NCBI GenBank assembly: GCA_019423835.1
Contig: JAHZAR010000026.1
Span: forward strand, 1 to 30,368
Length of the DNA stretch: 30,368 bases
Direction: 5' to 3'
Source: Clostridiales bacterium
GTDB taxonomy: Bacteria; Bacillota; Clostridia; Lachnospirales; Lachnospiraceae
Shown here: positions 23,633 through 30,322 of the stretch, piece by piece
How the letters are laid out: every line of letters begins with the position of its first letter
Numbering within the stretch: position 1 is the first letter of the stretch
Notes under the pieces: model-generated
Seen by the model: only the letters and a program-made list of their open reading frames with translations
Told to the model about the DNA's origin: nothing
Database searches by the model: none
Translations under genes and position numbers: made by a program

Positions 23633-24124
23633 GTGGAACTCAGGATAAAACTGACAGAACAGGAAATTTATACCTTTTTAAAGCACACATTTTACAGGGG
23701 AGCCAGGGGGGCGGTGAGCCTTCTCTGCGTGCTTCTGATGATTCTGGTTGTAGCGGTATCCTGGAACCGGCAGCCGCCGACAGGCAGAGTGATTCTTCTT
23801 GCAGGAGTGGTTCTGCTGATTCTCATGCAGCCCTTTGCCCTTCGCCGCCGGGCAGCTGCCCAGATAAAGGATCCGGAACAGTCGAAAGAGATATACCTGC
23901 GCATTGACTATAATGGACTGAAAGCTCAGCAGGGCAGGGAAAAAGCGAACATAGGATGGCGGCAGGTGGAGAAAGTCATAAGGCTTTCAGGGATCTATGT
24001 CATTGGACTTCGAGGCGGCAAATCCTACCTGATTCCTGACCGGGTTCTCACCGGAACGAAGAAGGCGCAGTTTGAAAAACTTTTAAAGACCTATGTTTCA
24101 GCTGAAAAAATGAAAGGAATCTGA
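23633..24124 (+). CDS. Small membrane protein, YcxB-like
   Basis: A 163-residue protein of unknown function. It has a short N-terminal domain (MELRIKLTEQEIYTFLKHTFYRG), two hydrophobic membrane segments (about residues 27-43 and 52-68), and a C-terminal soluble domain, IYLRIDYNGLKAQQGREKANIGWRQV, with a YLIPDRVL strand pattern. This layout fits the YcxB-like family, often called PH-like. GAGGAGGAAG lies before a GTG start, which I accept because no ATG fits. It ends two bases before tsaE and so belongs to that operon; no functional link is implied. Confidence 0.75.
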   Translation: MELRIKLTEQEIYTFLKHTFYRGARGAVSLLCVLLMILVVAVSWNRQPPTGRVILLAGVVLLILMQPFALRRRAAAQIKDPEQSKEIYLRIDYNGLKAQQGREKANIGWRQVEKVIRLSGIYVIGLRGGKSYLIPDRVLTGTKKAQFEKLLKTYVSAEKMKGI

Positions 24125-24126
24125 TT

Positions 24127-24558
24127 ATGAAAATCATTGAAACATACAGCCCGGAGGAAACCTTTGAAGCCGGAAGGCACATGGGAGAGAAGGCAAAGGC
24201 AGGGGAAGTGTATTGCCTGAACGGCGACCTGGGAGTGGGGAAAACCGTATTCACCCAGGGCTTTGCAAGGGGACTTGGAATACAGGGAACGGTAAACAGC
24301 CCAACCTTTACCATTGTTCAGCAGTACGATGAGGGAAGGCTTCCCCTCTACCATTTTGATGTCTATCGGATTGGAGATATCAGCGAGATGGACGAGATCG
24401 GCTATGAGGACTGCTTCTATGGGGAGGGAGTCTGCTTAATTGAGTGGTCGTCACTGATTGGGGAGATTCTCCCGGAGCATGCCACTGAAATCCGTATTGA
24501 GAAAGACCTGAAAAAAGGATTCGACTACCGCAGAATCAGCGTGGAGGAAAGAAAATGA
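24127..24558 (+). CDS. tsaE: tRNA t6A biosynthesis ATPase TsaE
   Basis: A 143-residue P-loop ATPase that supports the TsaB-TsaD complex in adding threonylcarbamoyl to A37 of ANN-decoding tRNAs. Walker A is GDLGVGKT (residues 33-40). SPTFTIVQQYDEGRLPLYHFDVYRI and IEWSSLIGEILPEHATEI are diagnostic family blocks. It overlaps tsaB by four bases (ATGA), which suggests coupled translation. tsaD is encoded separately about 3.6 kb downstream. Confidence 0.96.
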   Translation: MKIIETYSPEETFEAGRHMGEKAKAGEVYCLNGDLGVGKTVFTQGFARGLGIQGTVNSPTFTIVQQYDEGRLPLYHFDVYRIGDISEMDEIGYEDCFYGEGVCLIEWSSLIGEILPEHATEIRIEKDLKKGFDYRRISVEERK

Positions 24559-25394
24559 GAATATTAGGAATTGAGAGCTCATCCCTGGTGGCGTCTGTCG
24601 CCATTGTAACAGATGATATACTGACGGCAGAGTATACGGTAAACTTAAAAAAAACGCATTCCCAGACGCTTCTTCCAATGATTGACGAGGTGATCCGGAT
24701 GCTGGAGATTGAGCTGGACACCATAGATGCCATCGCCGTTTCAGGAGGCCCCGGCTCCTTTACAGGACTCCGGATCGGATCCGCCACAGCCAAAGGTCTG
24801 GGGCTTGCCATGAAAAAGCCGCTGATTCATGTGCCGACGGTGGATGCTATGGCTTATGGCCTCTACGGGACAGATGGACTTATCTGTCCCATCATGGATG
24901 CCCGCAGAAATCAGGTGTATACAGGCCTCTACCATTTCAGGGACCGCTTTGAAGTGGTAAAGAACCAGTGGCCGTCCGATGTGAGGGAGCTGATGGACGA
25001 ATTAAATGAGAGAGGGGAGCGGGTAATCTTTCTCGGAGATGGGGTGCCGCCCTACAGAGCCTTGATTGAAGAGAGCATCAAAGTTCCCTGCGACTTTGCT
25101 CCAGCTCATGTAAACAGGCAGAGAGCGGCGTCTGTGGCTGCTCTGGGTGCCGTCTATTTCGCAGAGGGGAGAACGGAAACCGCTATGGAGCACAGGCCGG
25201 ATTATCTCAGAAAATCTCAGGCTGAGAGGGAACGGGAGGTGGCTGAGCGCCAGGGTGAGATGGAAAAGCTGGCTGCCGGAATCCAGGTAGTAGAGCGCCC
25301 GGAAGCCCGGAATATGCCGGAACAGGGAGAAAAAGCTGCAGAGAAGAAGGGCGCAGATAAGAAAGCAGAGACAGGGAAAGGGGCGCTGTGCTGA
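24555..25394 (+). CDS. tsaB: tRNA t6A biosynthesis scaffold protein TsaB
   Basis: A 279-residue ASKHA-fold protein, inactive as an enzyme, that pairs with TsaD. The start MRILGIESSSLVASVAI, THSQTLLPMIDE, and SGGPGSFTGLRIGSATAKGL are family blocks. After about residue 220 there is a highly charged Lys/Glu/Ala-rich tail (about 60 residues, with a possible coiled coil in AEREREVAERQGEMEKL), so the protein is longer than E. coli TsaB (231). It starts inside the tsaE stop, and its own stop shares one base with the rimI start. Confidence 0.95.
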   Translation: MRILGIESSSLVASVAIVTDDILTAEYTVNLKKTHSQTLLPMIDEVIRMLEIELDTIDAIAVSGGPGSFTGLRIGSATAKGLGLAMKKPLIHVPTVDAMAYGLYGTDGLICPIMDARRNQVYTGLYHFRDRFEVVKNQWPSDVRELMDELNERGERVIFLGDGVPPYRALIEESIKVPCDFAPAHVNRQRAASVAALGAVYFAEGRTETAMEHRPDYLRKSQAEREREVAERQGEMEKLAAGIQVVERPEARNMPEQGEKAAEKKGADKKAETGKGALC

Positions 25395-25885
25395 TGGAGA
25401 CTGGCAGACAGACAAGGCTTTTAGTCAGACCTATGACAGAACGGGACCTTTCGGAAGCTGCCAACCTGGAACGGCTCAGTTTTTCCGTACCCTGGTCAGA
25501 AACGCTGCTGGCAGAGTGCCTGGTCAGCCGGCTTGATCTGAGCTGGGTGCTGGAAGAGGAACAGACGGAGGGCCTGCAGCAGGCCGGAAGAAGGAGGATC
25601 GCCGGATACTGCAATCTCCGGGTCATTGCAGGAGAGGGCGAGCTGATGCGTATTGCTGTACATCCGGACCTTCGGGGAAGGGGGTACGCAAGGATCCTGA
25701 TGGATACGCTGGTCCGTTCTGCCAGAGAGCGGGGAGTCTCTGTGATCACGCTGGAGGTAAGAAATTCCAACCAGTCTGCCAGAAACCTTTATAAATCCTA
25801 TGGTTTTGTGGAGGAGGCTGTCAGAAAAGGCTATTACACAGAACCGGTTGAGGACGCGATCATCATGGGCCTTCGCCTCTATTGA
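25394..25885 (+). CDS. rimI: Ribosomal protein S18 N-terminal acetyltransferase RimI
   Basis: A 163-residue GNAT acetyltransferase. The acetyl-CoA site is in IAVHPDLRGRGYARILMD, preceded by the GELMRI strand; the RNSNQSARNLYKSYGFVEEAVRKGYY block is typical of RimI. The frame is open to GTG 25388, but ATG 25394, which overlaps the tsaB stop (TGATG), is the better start, with AGGGAAAGGGG about 10 bases upstream. A tsaE-tsaB-rimI order is common in Firmicutes. The exact protein substrate is not shown by sequence. Confidence 0.92.
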   Translation: METGRQTRLLVRPMTERDLSEAANLERLSFSVPWSETLLAECLVSRLDLSWVLEEEQTEGLQQAGRRRIAGYCNLRVIAGEGELMRIAVHPDLRGRGYARILMDTLVRSARERGVSVITLEVRNSNQSARNLYKSYGFVEEAVRKGYYTEPVEDAIIMGLRLY

Positions 25886-25897
25886 AATAATTACCAC

Positions 25898-25926
25898 TTA
25901 AAAATCTGAATAGAAAAGACTATAAT
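25898..25926 (+). promoter_or_regulatory. Possible promoter just after rimI
   Basis: A perfect TATAAT (25921-25926) lies 17 bases after TTAAAA (25898-25903), starting 13 bases past the rimI stop. If active, transcription would begin near 25933 and cross two hairpins and copy 2 of the conserved element, giving an RNA of about 200 bases. The -35 box is weak. Confidence 0.4.
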
Positions 25927-25929
25927 GTA

Positions 25930-25957
25930 GGGGTATCCGGTGCGGATGCCCCTTTGG
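25930..25957 (+). terminator. Terminator of the tsaE-tsaB-rimI operon
   Basis: GGGGTATCCG-GTG-CGGATGCCCC, a 10-base-pair stem with one T-G pair, followed by the imperfect T-run TTTGGTTT. It is a plausible operon end. Alternatively it is the first stem of an RNA started from the TATAAT at 25921. Confidence 0.55.
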
Positions 25958-25962
25958 TTTGT

Positions 25963-25994
25963 ATTACAGGAAATTCTTCTGAATTTCCTGTAAT
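25963..25994 (+). repeat. Perfect 14-bp hairpin downstream of rimI
   Basis: ATTACAGGAAATTC and GAATTTCCTGTAAT pair perfectly around TTCT. No T-run follows. It lies between the rimI terminator and copy 2 of the conserved element, much as the 15-bp hairpin precedes copy 1. Confidence 0.75.
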
Positions 25995-26029
25995 GTAAAA
26001 AGCCCTGCCGGGCGGGATGCACACGCCGT

Positions 26030-26136
26030 GCAGAGGAAAAAGGCTGCTTAGGGCAGCTGCGCGGCGGCGCGAAAAAGCAGGCAAGCCCCTCATGATTGAG
26101 GGGTGGGGAGCTGAAGCGGGCCAGCCCGCTTTTTTA
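26030..26136 (+). repeat. Copy 2 of the conserved structured intergenic element (candidate ncRNA)
   Basis: The second copy of the element seen at 10267-10371. It keeps GCTGCTTA-GGGCAGC (hairpin), GGCGGCGCGAAAAAGC, a longer stem CCCCTCA-TGAT-TGAGGGG, GGGAGCTGA, and the terminator AGCGGG-CCAG-CCCGCT followed by TTTTT. Between the copies some changes keep pairing: T-A to G-C in the terminator, and a G-C to G-T closing pair in the first hairpin. Here a gene does follow on the plus strand (26186), so a regulatory leader is possible, but the T-run ends 50 bases before it. The AAAAAGC of the centre could also pair with GCTTTTT of the terminator, a potential alternative fold. Confidence 0.82.
26115..26135 (+). 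terminator. Terminator closing copy 2 of the element
   Basis: AGCGGG (26115-26120) pairs with CCCGCT (26125-26130) around CCAG, and the T-run continues to 26135. Confidence 0.8.
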
Positions 26137-26185
26137 TCTCAGGGGAAGGGGCTGATATTTGCACAGAAGAAAGGTGAGAGGGAAA

Positions 26186-26428
26186 ATGAGAAAGTACAAA
26201 AAAGACAGGGAGCTGGAATCGGTGTACTGCAACTGGTGCGGCAAAAGGTTAATGGTGAAGGATGGAATTATGCGGGAGGGCGGAGCGCGGTTTGAAATCG
26301 CGTGGGACTATTTTTCAGAAAAGGACGGCGAGCGGCACAGCTTTGATCTGTGTGAGGAGTGCTACGATGAGCTGGTGAACCAGTTCAGAATTCCTGTGGA
26401 GGTGGAGGAACAGACAGAGCTCCTGTAG
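26186..26428 (+). CDS. Small zinc-ribbon-like protein of unknown function
   Basis: An 80-residue soluble protein that I do not recognise. It has two cysteine pairs, CNWCGK near residue 15 and CEEC near residue 55, separated by a stretch with WDYFSEKDGERHSFDLC; this is the pattern of a four-cysteine zinc ribbon. The tail is acidic. The frame is open from TTG 26159, but AGGTGAGAGGG precedes ATG 26186, giving MRKYKKDREL. It lies 50 bases after the terminator of copy 2 of the conserved element. No function is proposed. Confidence 0.65.
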   Translation: MRKYKKDRELESVYCNWCGKRLMVKDGIMREGGARFEIAWDYFSEKDGERHSFDLCEECYDELVNQFRIPVEVEEQTELL

Positions 26429-26752
26429 TATCTCAGGCGCTTGACGGAAATGGAGCCTCCCAAAACTGAAATTGAAAATATTCGGAAAAGGCTGTGGCAA
26501 CAGAACCTCCGGCAGACTGCCGTATCCGGCCGTCAGAAGAGCAGAGGCTCAGGAGGAGGATTTGCGGCAGCCTTTCTGTGTTTTCTGTATGCGCAAAGGA
26601 AAAGAAAATGGAAAAATGGACGGAGGCGTGTTATGATAGATAGGCAGAGTCAGCCTTGAGCGCTGAACAGACCGGCGTTCGTCAGGCGTTGGCCGGAAGC
26701 CCGGGAAGGCAGAGCTGCGAGAGATACACAGAAAAAACAGGAGGGACAGCCA
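26429..26752. other. Intergenic stretch between two small genes
   Basis: No convincing gene. A plus-strand frame at 26441-26659 would need a TTG start without a good ribosome binding site, and its basic low-complexity product resembles nothing known. A TATGAT at 26634-26639 has no matching -35 box. No terminator or long repeat is seen. Confidence 0.45.
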
Positions 26753-27085
26753 GTGACGATTGAAAACAATCCAAAGGAAATTGCTGCGATGGAGGAGTTT
26801 CACAGGGGAAACCGGGCAGAGGGGTTAAGGCTGCAGGAGGAGTTTGCAGCAGCTTTCAGAGAGGAGTATAAGGACAAGGATCACTGCCCCTGCAAAAAGG
26901 CCTGCCGCTATCATGGAAACTGCAAGGAATGTGTTGCCATACACAGGGCTCACCAGGAGCATGTGCCAAACTGTATGAGACCTCTGCTGAATAAAAAGAT
27001 CAGGCTCCTCTCTGAGCTCACAGAGCACACGATTGCAGGCGAAATAGAGATGCCGAAGGAGATTCTGAGGAAGGAGTTTCAGTAA
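26753..27085 (+). CDS. Cysteine-rich small protein of unknown function
   Basis: A 110-residue protein. Its centre carries a dense Cys/His cluster (CPCKKACRYHGNC, then CVAIHRAHQEHVPNC), which suggests a metal-binding fold, flanked by a helical N-terminus (MEEFHRGNRAEGLRLQEEF) and a short basic-acidic tail. AGGAGGG lies before a GTG start; there is no nearby ATG. I recognise the overall pattern as a recurrent clostridial small protein but cannot name a family with confidence. It lies upstream of the RNase Z gene, separated by a 44-base palindrome. Confidence 0.75.
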   Translation: MTIENNPKEIAAMEEFHRGNRAEGLRLQEEFAAAFREEYKDKDHCPCKKACRYHGNCKECVAIHRAHQEHVPNCMRPLLNKKIRLLSELTEHTIAGEIEMPKEILRKEFQ

Positions 27086-27108
27086 TCGGAAGGGCCTGAC
27101 GGATAAAC

Positions 27109-27138
27109 TTGCGAAAGGGAAAGCATTTGTGGTATGAT
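27109..27138 (+). promoter_or_regulatory. Possible promoter of rnz
   Basis: TTGCGA (27109-27114) and TATGAT (27133-27138) are 18 bases apart. The -10 box lies inside the left arm of the 44-base palindrome, and by symmetry a TATGAT also faces the other way in the right arm. Transcription would start near 27145, about 65 bases before rnz. Confidence 0.45.
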
Positions 27139-27175
27139 TTTACAGGCTCCGGTACCGGAGCCTGTAAAATCATAC
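27132..27175. repeat. Perfect 44-base palindrome upstream of rnz
   Basis: From GTATGATTTTACAGGCTC to its exact mirror GAGCCTGTAAAATCATAC the two 22-base arms are perfectly complementary, centred on CCGGT|ACCGG. It lies 46 bases after the cysteine-rich gene and 34 before rnz. It could be a transcript-end hairpin without a U-tract or an operator over the putative promoter. Confidence 0.85.
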
Positions 27176-27209
27176 GGAACAAAAAGTTTGCAGAGAGGAA
27201 ATATAGAAT

Positions 27210-28124
27210 ATGTTAGATGTTTGTCTGTTGGGAACAGGGGGGATGATGCCTCTTCCATATCGGTGGCTCACCTCCATGATGACGCGGTGCGACGGGAGCA
27301 ATCTGCTGATCGACTGCGGAGAGGGAACCCAGGTGGCGCTTAAGGAAAAGGGGTGGAGTCCCAAACCGATTGATATAATCTGCTTTACCCATTACCATGC
27401 AGATCACATCAGCGGTCTGCCGGGGCTTCTGCTCACCATGGGAAATGCCGAGAGGACCGAGCCGGTGACCATGATTGGCCCCAAGGGTCTGGAGCGGGTG
27501 GTGGGGGCTCTTCGCATGATTGCGCCGGAGCTGCCGTTTGAACTGCGGTTTATCGAGCTGTCAGAGCCGAGAGAGCAGTTTGCCATTGGGCCCTATGTGA
27601 TCGATGCCTACCGTGTCCAGCACAATGTCATCTGCTATGGCTATGCTGTTTCCATCCCGAGAAAAGGAAAATTTGATGTGGAAAGGGCCAGAGCCCAGGA
27701 GATTCCGCAGAAATTCTGGAGCCGTCTTCAGAAGGGGGAAACCATAGAGGACGGAGGGCGGATTCTCACGCCTGAGATGGTTCTGGGCCCGGAAAGGCGG
27801 GGAATCAAGGTGGCCTACTGTACAGATACAAGACCTGTCCCGGTGATTGCCGAATATGCGAAGGACGCAGATCTGTTTATCTGTGAGGGAATGTACGGGG
27901 AGGACGGCAAGGAGGCCAAGGCCAGGGAGTATAAGCACATGACCTTTCAGGAGGCGGCAGGCCTGGCCAGGGAAGCACAGCCGAGGGAAATGTGGCTGAC
28001 ACATTACAGCCCGTCTCTGACACGCCCGGACGACTATGGGGACAAGGCCAGAGCCATTTTCCCCAGGGCGAAGACGGCCAGGGACGGATGGAGCGTGGAG
28101 CTGGGCTTTGACGACGAGCAGTAG
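27210..28124 (+). CDS. rnz: Ribonuclease Z (metallo-beta-lactamase fold tRNA 3-prime endonuclease)
   Basis: A 304-residue MBL-fold nuclease expected to trim tRNA precursor 3-prime ends. It starts with the LLGTGG-MP block, has DCGEGTQ, the zinc motif THYHADHISGLPGLL (HYHADH, residues 61-66), further ligand regions in VQHN and YCTDTRP, and a late His in WLTHYSP. The insertion between VSIPRKGKFDVERA and GIKVAYCTDT corresponds to the family region with the exosite. The ribosome binding site is AGAGAGGAA, with 9-10 bases before the ATG. Other MBL-fold hydrolases are less likely given the start block and layout. Confidence 0.92.
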   Translation: MLDVCLLGTGGMMPLPYRWLTSMMTRCDGSNLLIDCGEGTQVALKEKGWSPKPIDIICFTHYHADHISGLPGLLLTMGNAERTEPVTMIGPKGLERVVGALRMIAPELPFELRFIELSEPREQFAIGPYVIDAYRVQHNVICYGYAVSIPRKGKFDVERARAQEIPQKFWSRLQKGETIEDGGRILTPEMVLGPERRGIKVAYCTDTRPVPVIAEYAKDADLFICEGMYGEDGKEAKAREYKHMTFQEAAGLAREAQPREMWLTHYSPSLTRPDDYGDKARAIFPRAKTARDGWSVELGFDDEQ

Positions 28125-28196
28125 ACGGCAGCAGGACGGGAACCGAGAGGAAAGAAGCTCCTTAAGGGCTTAAAGGGAAAAGGAGAATAGACGAAA

Positions 28197-29234
28197 ATGA
28201 AAAAGCATACGACAGACGAGGATGTTCTGATCCTCGCAATCGAGAGCTCCTGTGATGAGACGGCGGCCTCGGTTGTCAGGAATGGAAGAGAGGTGCTTTC
28301 CAATGTGATTTCTTCTCAGATTGACCTTCACACGCTGTATGGAGGCGTTGTGCCTGAGATTGCGTCGAGGAAGCACATTGAGAAAATTAATCAGGTAATT
28401 GAGAGTGCTCTTACAGAGGCAGGGGTGATGCTGGAGGATATTACGGCTGTGGCCGTCACCTACGGTCCGGGGCTGGTGGGAGCCCTTCTGGTGGGCGTGG
28501 CGGAAGCGAAGGCATTAGCCTACGCTGCCAAAAAGCCATTGGTGGGCGTACATCACATCGAGGGCCATGTATCGGCCAATTTCATCGAGAATCCCGATCT
28601 GGAGCCGCCGTTTATCTGTCTGATTGTGTCAGGAGGCCATACTCACCTGGTGGTGGTAAAGGATTACGGAGAATTTGAGATTATCGGCCATACCAGGGAC
28701 GACGCAGCGGGAGAGGCCTTCGACAAGGTGGCGAGAGCCGTGGGACTGGGCTATCCGGGAGGCCCCAAGGTGGACAGAGCGGCCAGGGAGGGAAATCCTC
28801 ATGCCATCGAGTTCCCCCGGGCGAAGGTCGGGGACAATCCCTATGACTTCAGCTTCAGCGGTCTGAAATCGGCTGTATTAAATTACATTAACCATGCTCA
28901 GATGAAGGGGGAAGCAATCTGTGTTCCAGACCTGGCGGCATCCTTCCAGAATGCGGTGGTGGAGGTGCTGGTTTCGAGGGCTGTTATGGCCGCAAAGGAG
29001 TATGGATATGATAAGCTGGCGATCGCGGGCGGTGTGGCCTCCAACTCTGCGCTGAGAGAGGGGATGCGGGCAGCCTGTGAAAAGGAAGGAATTCGTTTTT
29101 ACCACCCATCGCCGATTTTCTGCACAGATAACGCCGCTATGATTGGCGTGGCGGCCTACTATGAGTATATCAATGGCGCCCGCTCAGGCTGGGATCTGAA
29201 TGCGGTGCCGAACTTAAAGCTGGGAGAACGGTAA
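28197..29234 (+). CDS. tsaD: tRNA N6-adenosine threonylcarbamoyltransferase TsaD
   Basis: The catalytic subunit of t6A synthesis; it transfers threonylcarbamoyl from its AMP adduct to A37 of tRNA. The 345-residue ASKHA-fold protein has AIESSCDETAASVV, VPEIASRKH, the metal-binding VHHIEGHVSANF (His120 and His124), ICLIVSGGHTHLV and a C-terminal AGGVASNSALR with the conserved Asn-containing nucleotide site. AAAGGAG lies before the ATG. It is 72 bases after rnz, so t6A formation and tRNA end processing are encoded side by side. tsaE and tsaB are about 3 kb upstream in another unit. Confidence 0.97.
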   Translation: MKKHTTDEDVLILAIESSCDETAASVVRNGREVLSNVISSQIDLHTLYGGVVPEIASRKHIEKINQVIESALTEAGVMLEDITAVAVTYGPGLVGALLVGVAEAKALAYAAKKPLVGVHHIEGHVSANFIENPDLEPPFICLIVSGGHTHLVVVKDYGEFEIIGHTRDDAAGEAFDKVARAVGLGYPGGPKVDRAAREGNPHAIEFPRAKVGDNPYDFSFSGLKSAVLNYINHAQMKGEAICVPDLAASFQNAVVEVLVSRAVMAAKEYGYDKLAIAGGVASNSALREGMRAACEKEGIRFYHPSPIFCTDNAAMIGVAAYYEYINGARSGWDLNAVPNLKLGER

Positions 29235-29289
29235 AGGGCAGTTTCCTGACAGGCAGGGAGAAAAGAAGGGAGCAGAGCAGAGGAAGGCT

Positions 29290-30063
29290 ATGAAGGAAAA
29301 AGGAATGCCCTCAGGGATGAAGGGACAGGAAAACAGCACAGGTTTGATCTCAGCCATTGTGCTTGCGGCCGGAAGCGGAAAGCGGATGGGAACGAAGGTA
29401 CAGAAGCAGTTTCTGGATTTGGGAGGTTATCCGGTGCTCTATTACAGTCTGAGAGCGTTTGAGGATAGTCCTGTGGACGAGATTATTCTTGTTACAGGGG
29501 AGAGCCAGATCGATTTTTGCAGAAAGGAAATCGTGGAACAATACGGCTTTCAGAAAGTGAAGACAGTGACGGCGGGAGGAGCAGAGCGCTACCACTCCGT
29601 ATTCAGGGGGCTGAACTGTCTGTCCGCCGAAACCTCCCTGGTTCTGATCCATGACGGCGCCCGCCCGTTTGTGGATCAGGGGATCATCGGGAGAACCATA
29701 GAAGATGCACAGAAGTACGGCGCCTGTGTGGCCGGAATGCCTGCAAAGGATACTGTGAAGATAGCAGACAGGGAGGGGTTTGCTGAGACTACGCCGGATC
29801 GCTCCCTGGTATGGACTGTTCAGACCCCCCAGGCCTTTAACAGGGAACTGATCTGCAGGGCCTATAAGGCCATGATGGAAAGCGAAGCGCTGCAGCAGGG
29901 TGTCACAGACGATGCAATGGTAGTGGAGCGTATGACGGGAGAGCCGATTCGGCTGACAGAGGGCTCCTACGAAAATATAAAAGTGACAACCCCGGAAGAT
30001 ATGGCAGTGGCAGAGGCTATTTTGAAGAGAAAGCAGGGCAGTGGCAGAGAAAAAGCCCTGTAA
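29290..30063 (+). CDS. ispD: 2-C-methyl-D-erythritol 4-phosphate cytidylyltransferase
   Basis: It makes CDP-methylerythritol in the MEP isoprenoid pathway. The 257-residue protein has the nucleotidyl-transfer motif VLAAGSGKRMGTKVQKQF, IHDGARPFV, VWTVQTPQAF and TDDAMVVE, followed by NIKVTTPEDM. About 20 residues precede the usual start; AGAGGAAGG fits ATG 29290, although a shorter product from an internal codon cannot be excluded. It is 55 bases after tsaD and probably the last gene of that unit. No terminator is visible before the tRNA promoters. Confidence 0.95.
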   Translation: MKEKGMPSGMKGQENSTGLISAIVLAAGSGKRMGTKVQKQFLDLGGYPVLYYSLRAFEDSPVDEIILVTGESQIDFCRKEIVEQYGFQKVKTVTAGGAERYHSVFRGLNCLSAETSLVLIHDGARPFVDQGIIGRTIEDAQKYGACVAGMPAKDTVKIADREGFAETTPDRSLVWTVQTPQAFNRELICRAYKAMMESEALQQGVTDDAMVVERMTGEPIRLTEGSYENIKVTTPEDMAVAEAILKRKQGSGREKAL

Positions 30064-30117
30064 AATAAGGCTATAGGGCATTCAGAAGAAAAATGTAAAA
30101 AAAATTGAAAAAAAGTG

Positions 30118-30146
30118 TTGACTTATGGCGGCAATGATGATAGAAT
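30118..30146 (+). promoter_or_regulatory. Upstream promoter P1 of the stable-RNA unit
   Basis: TTGACT (30118-30123) and TAGAAT (30141-30146) are 17 bases apart. An inverted repeat GCGGCAA (30128-30134) and TTGCCGC (30155-30161) straddles the -10 box and may be an operator or a hairpin at the start of the transcript. Confidence 0.7.
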
Positions 30147-30279
30147 ACCTTTCGTTGCCGCTGAGAGCGACAGCAGAAAGCCTTGAAAACACTGAGAAAA
30201 GTGAGGGGCTGCGTCGAGAAAGTTTCATGCAATGGAGTTTGTTCAAAAAGAAAAAACTTCAAAAAGATGAAAAAAGTTC

Positions 30280-30308
30280 TTGACAAACGATAAACAGCGT
30301 GATATAAT
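30280..30308 (+). promoter_or_regulatory. Consensus promoter P2 of tRNA-Ser
   Basis: TTGACA (30280-30285) and TATAAT (30303-30308) are exactly 17 bases apart, a perfect sigma-A consensus, starting transcription within a few bases of the tRNA. An A-rich stretch lies upstream, like the UP elements of stable-RNA promoters. Confidence 0.9.
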
Positions 30309-30322
30309 TGCTGAGCACGTTT

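Noticed and set aside
26441..26659. 72-codon plus-strand frame between the two small cysteine-rich genes
   Set aside because: It needs a TTG start without a convincing Shine-Dalgarno site, and its product is basic low-complexity sequence without family features.
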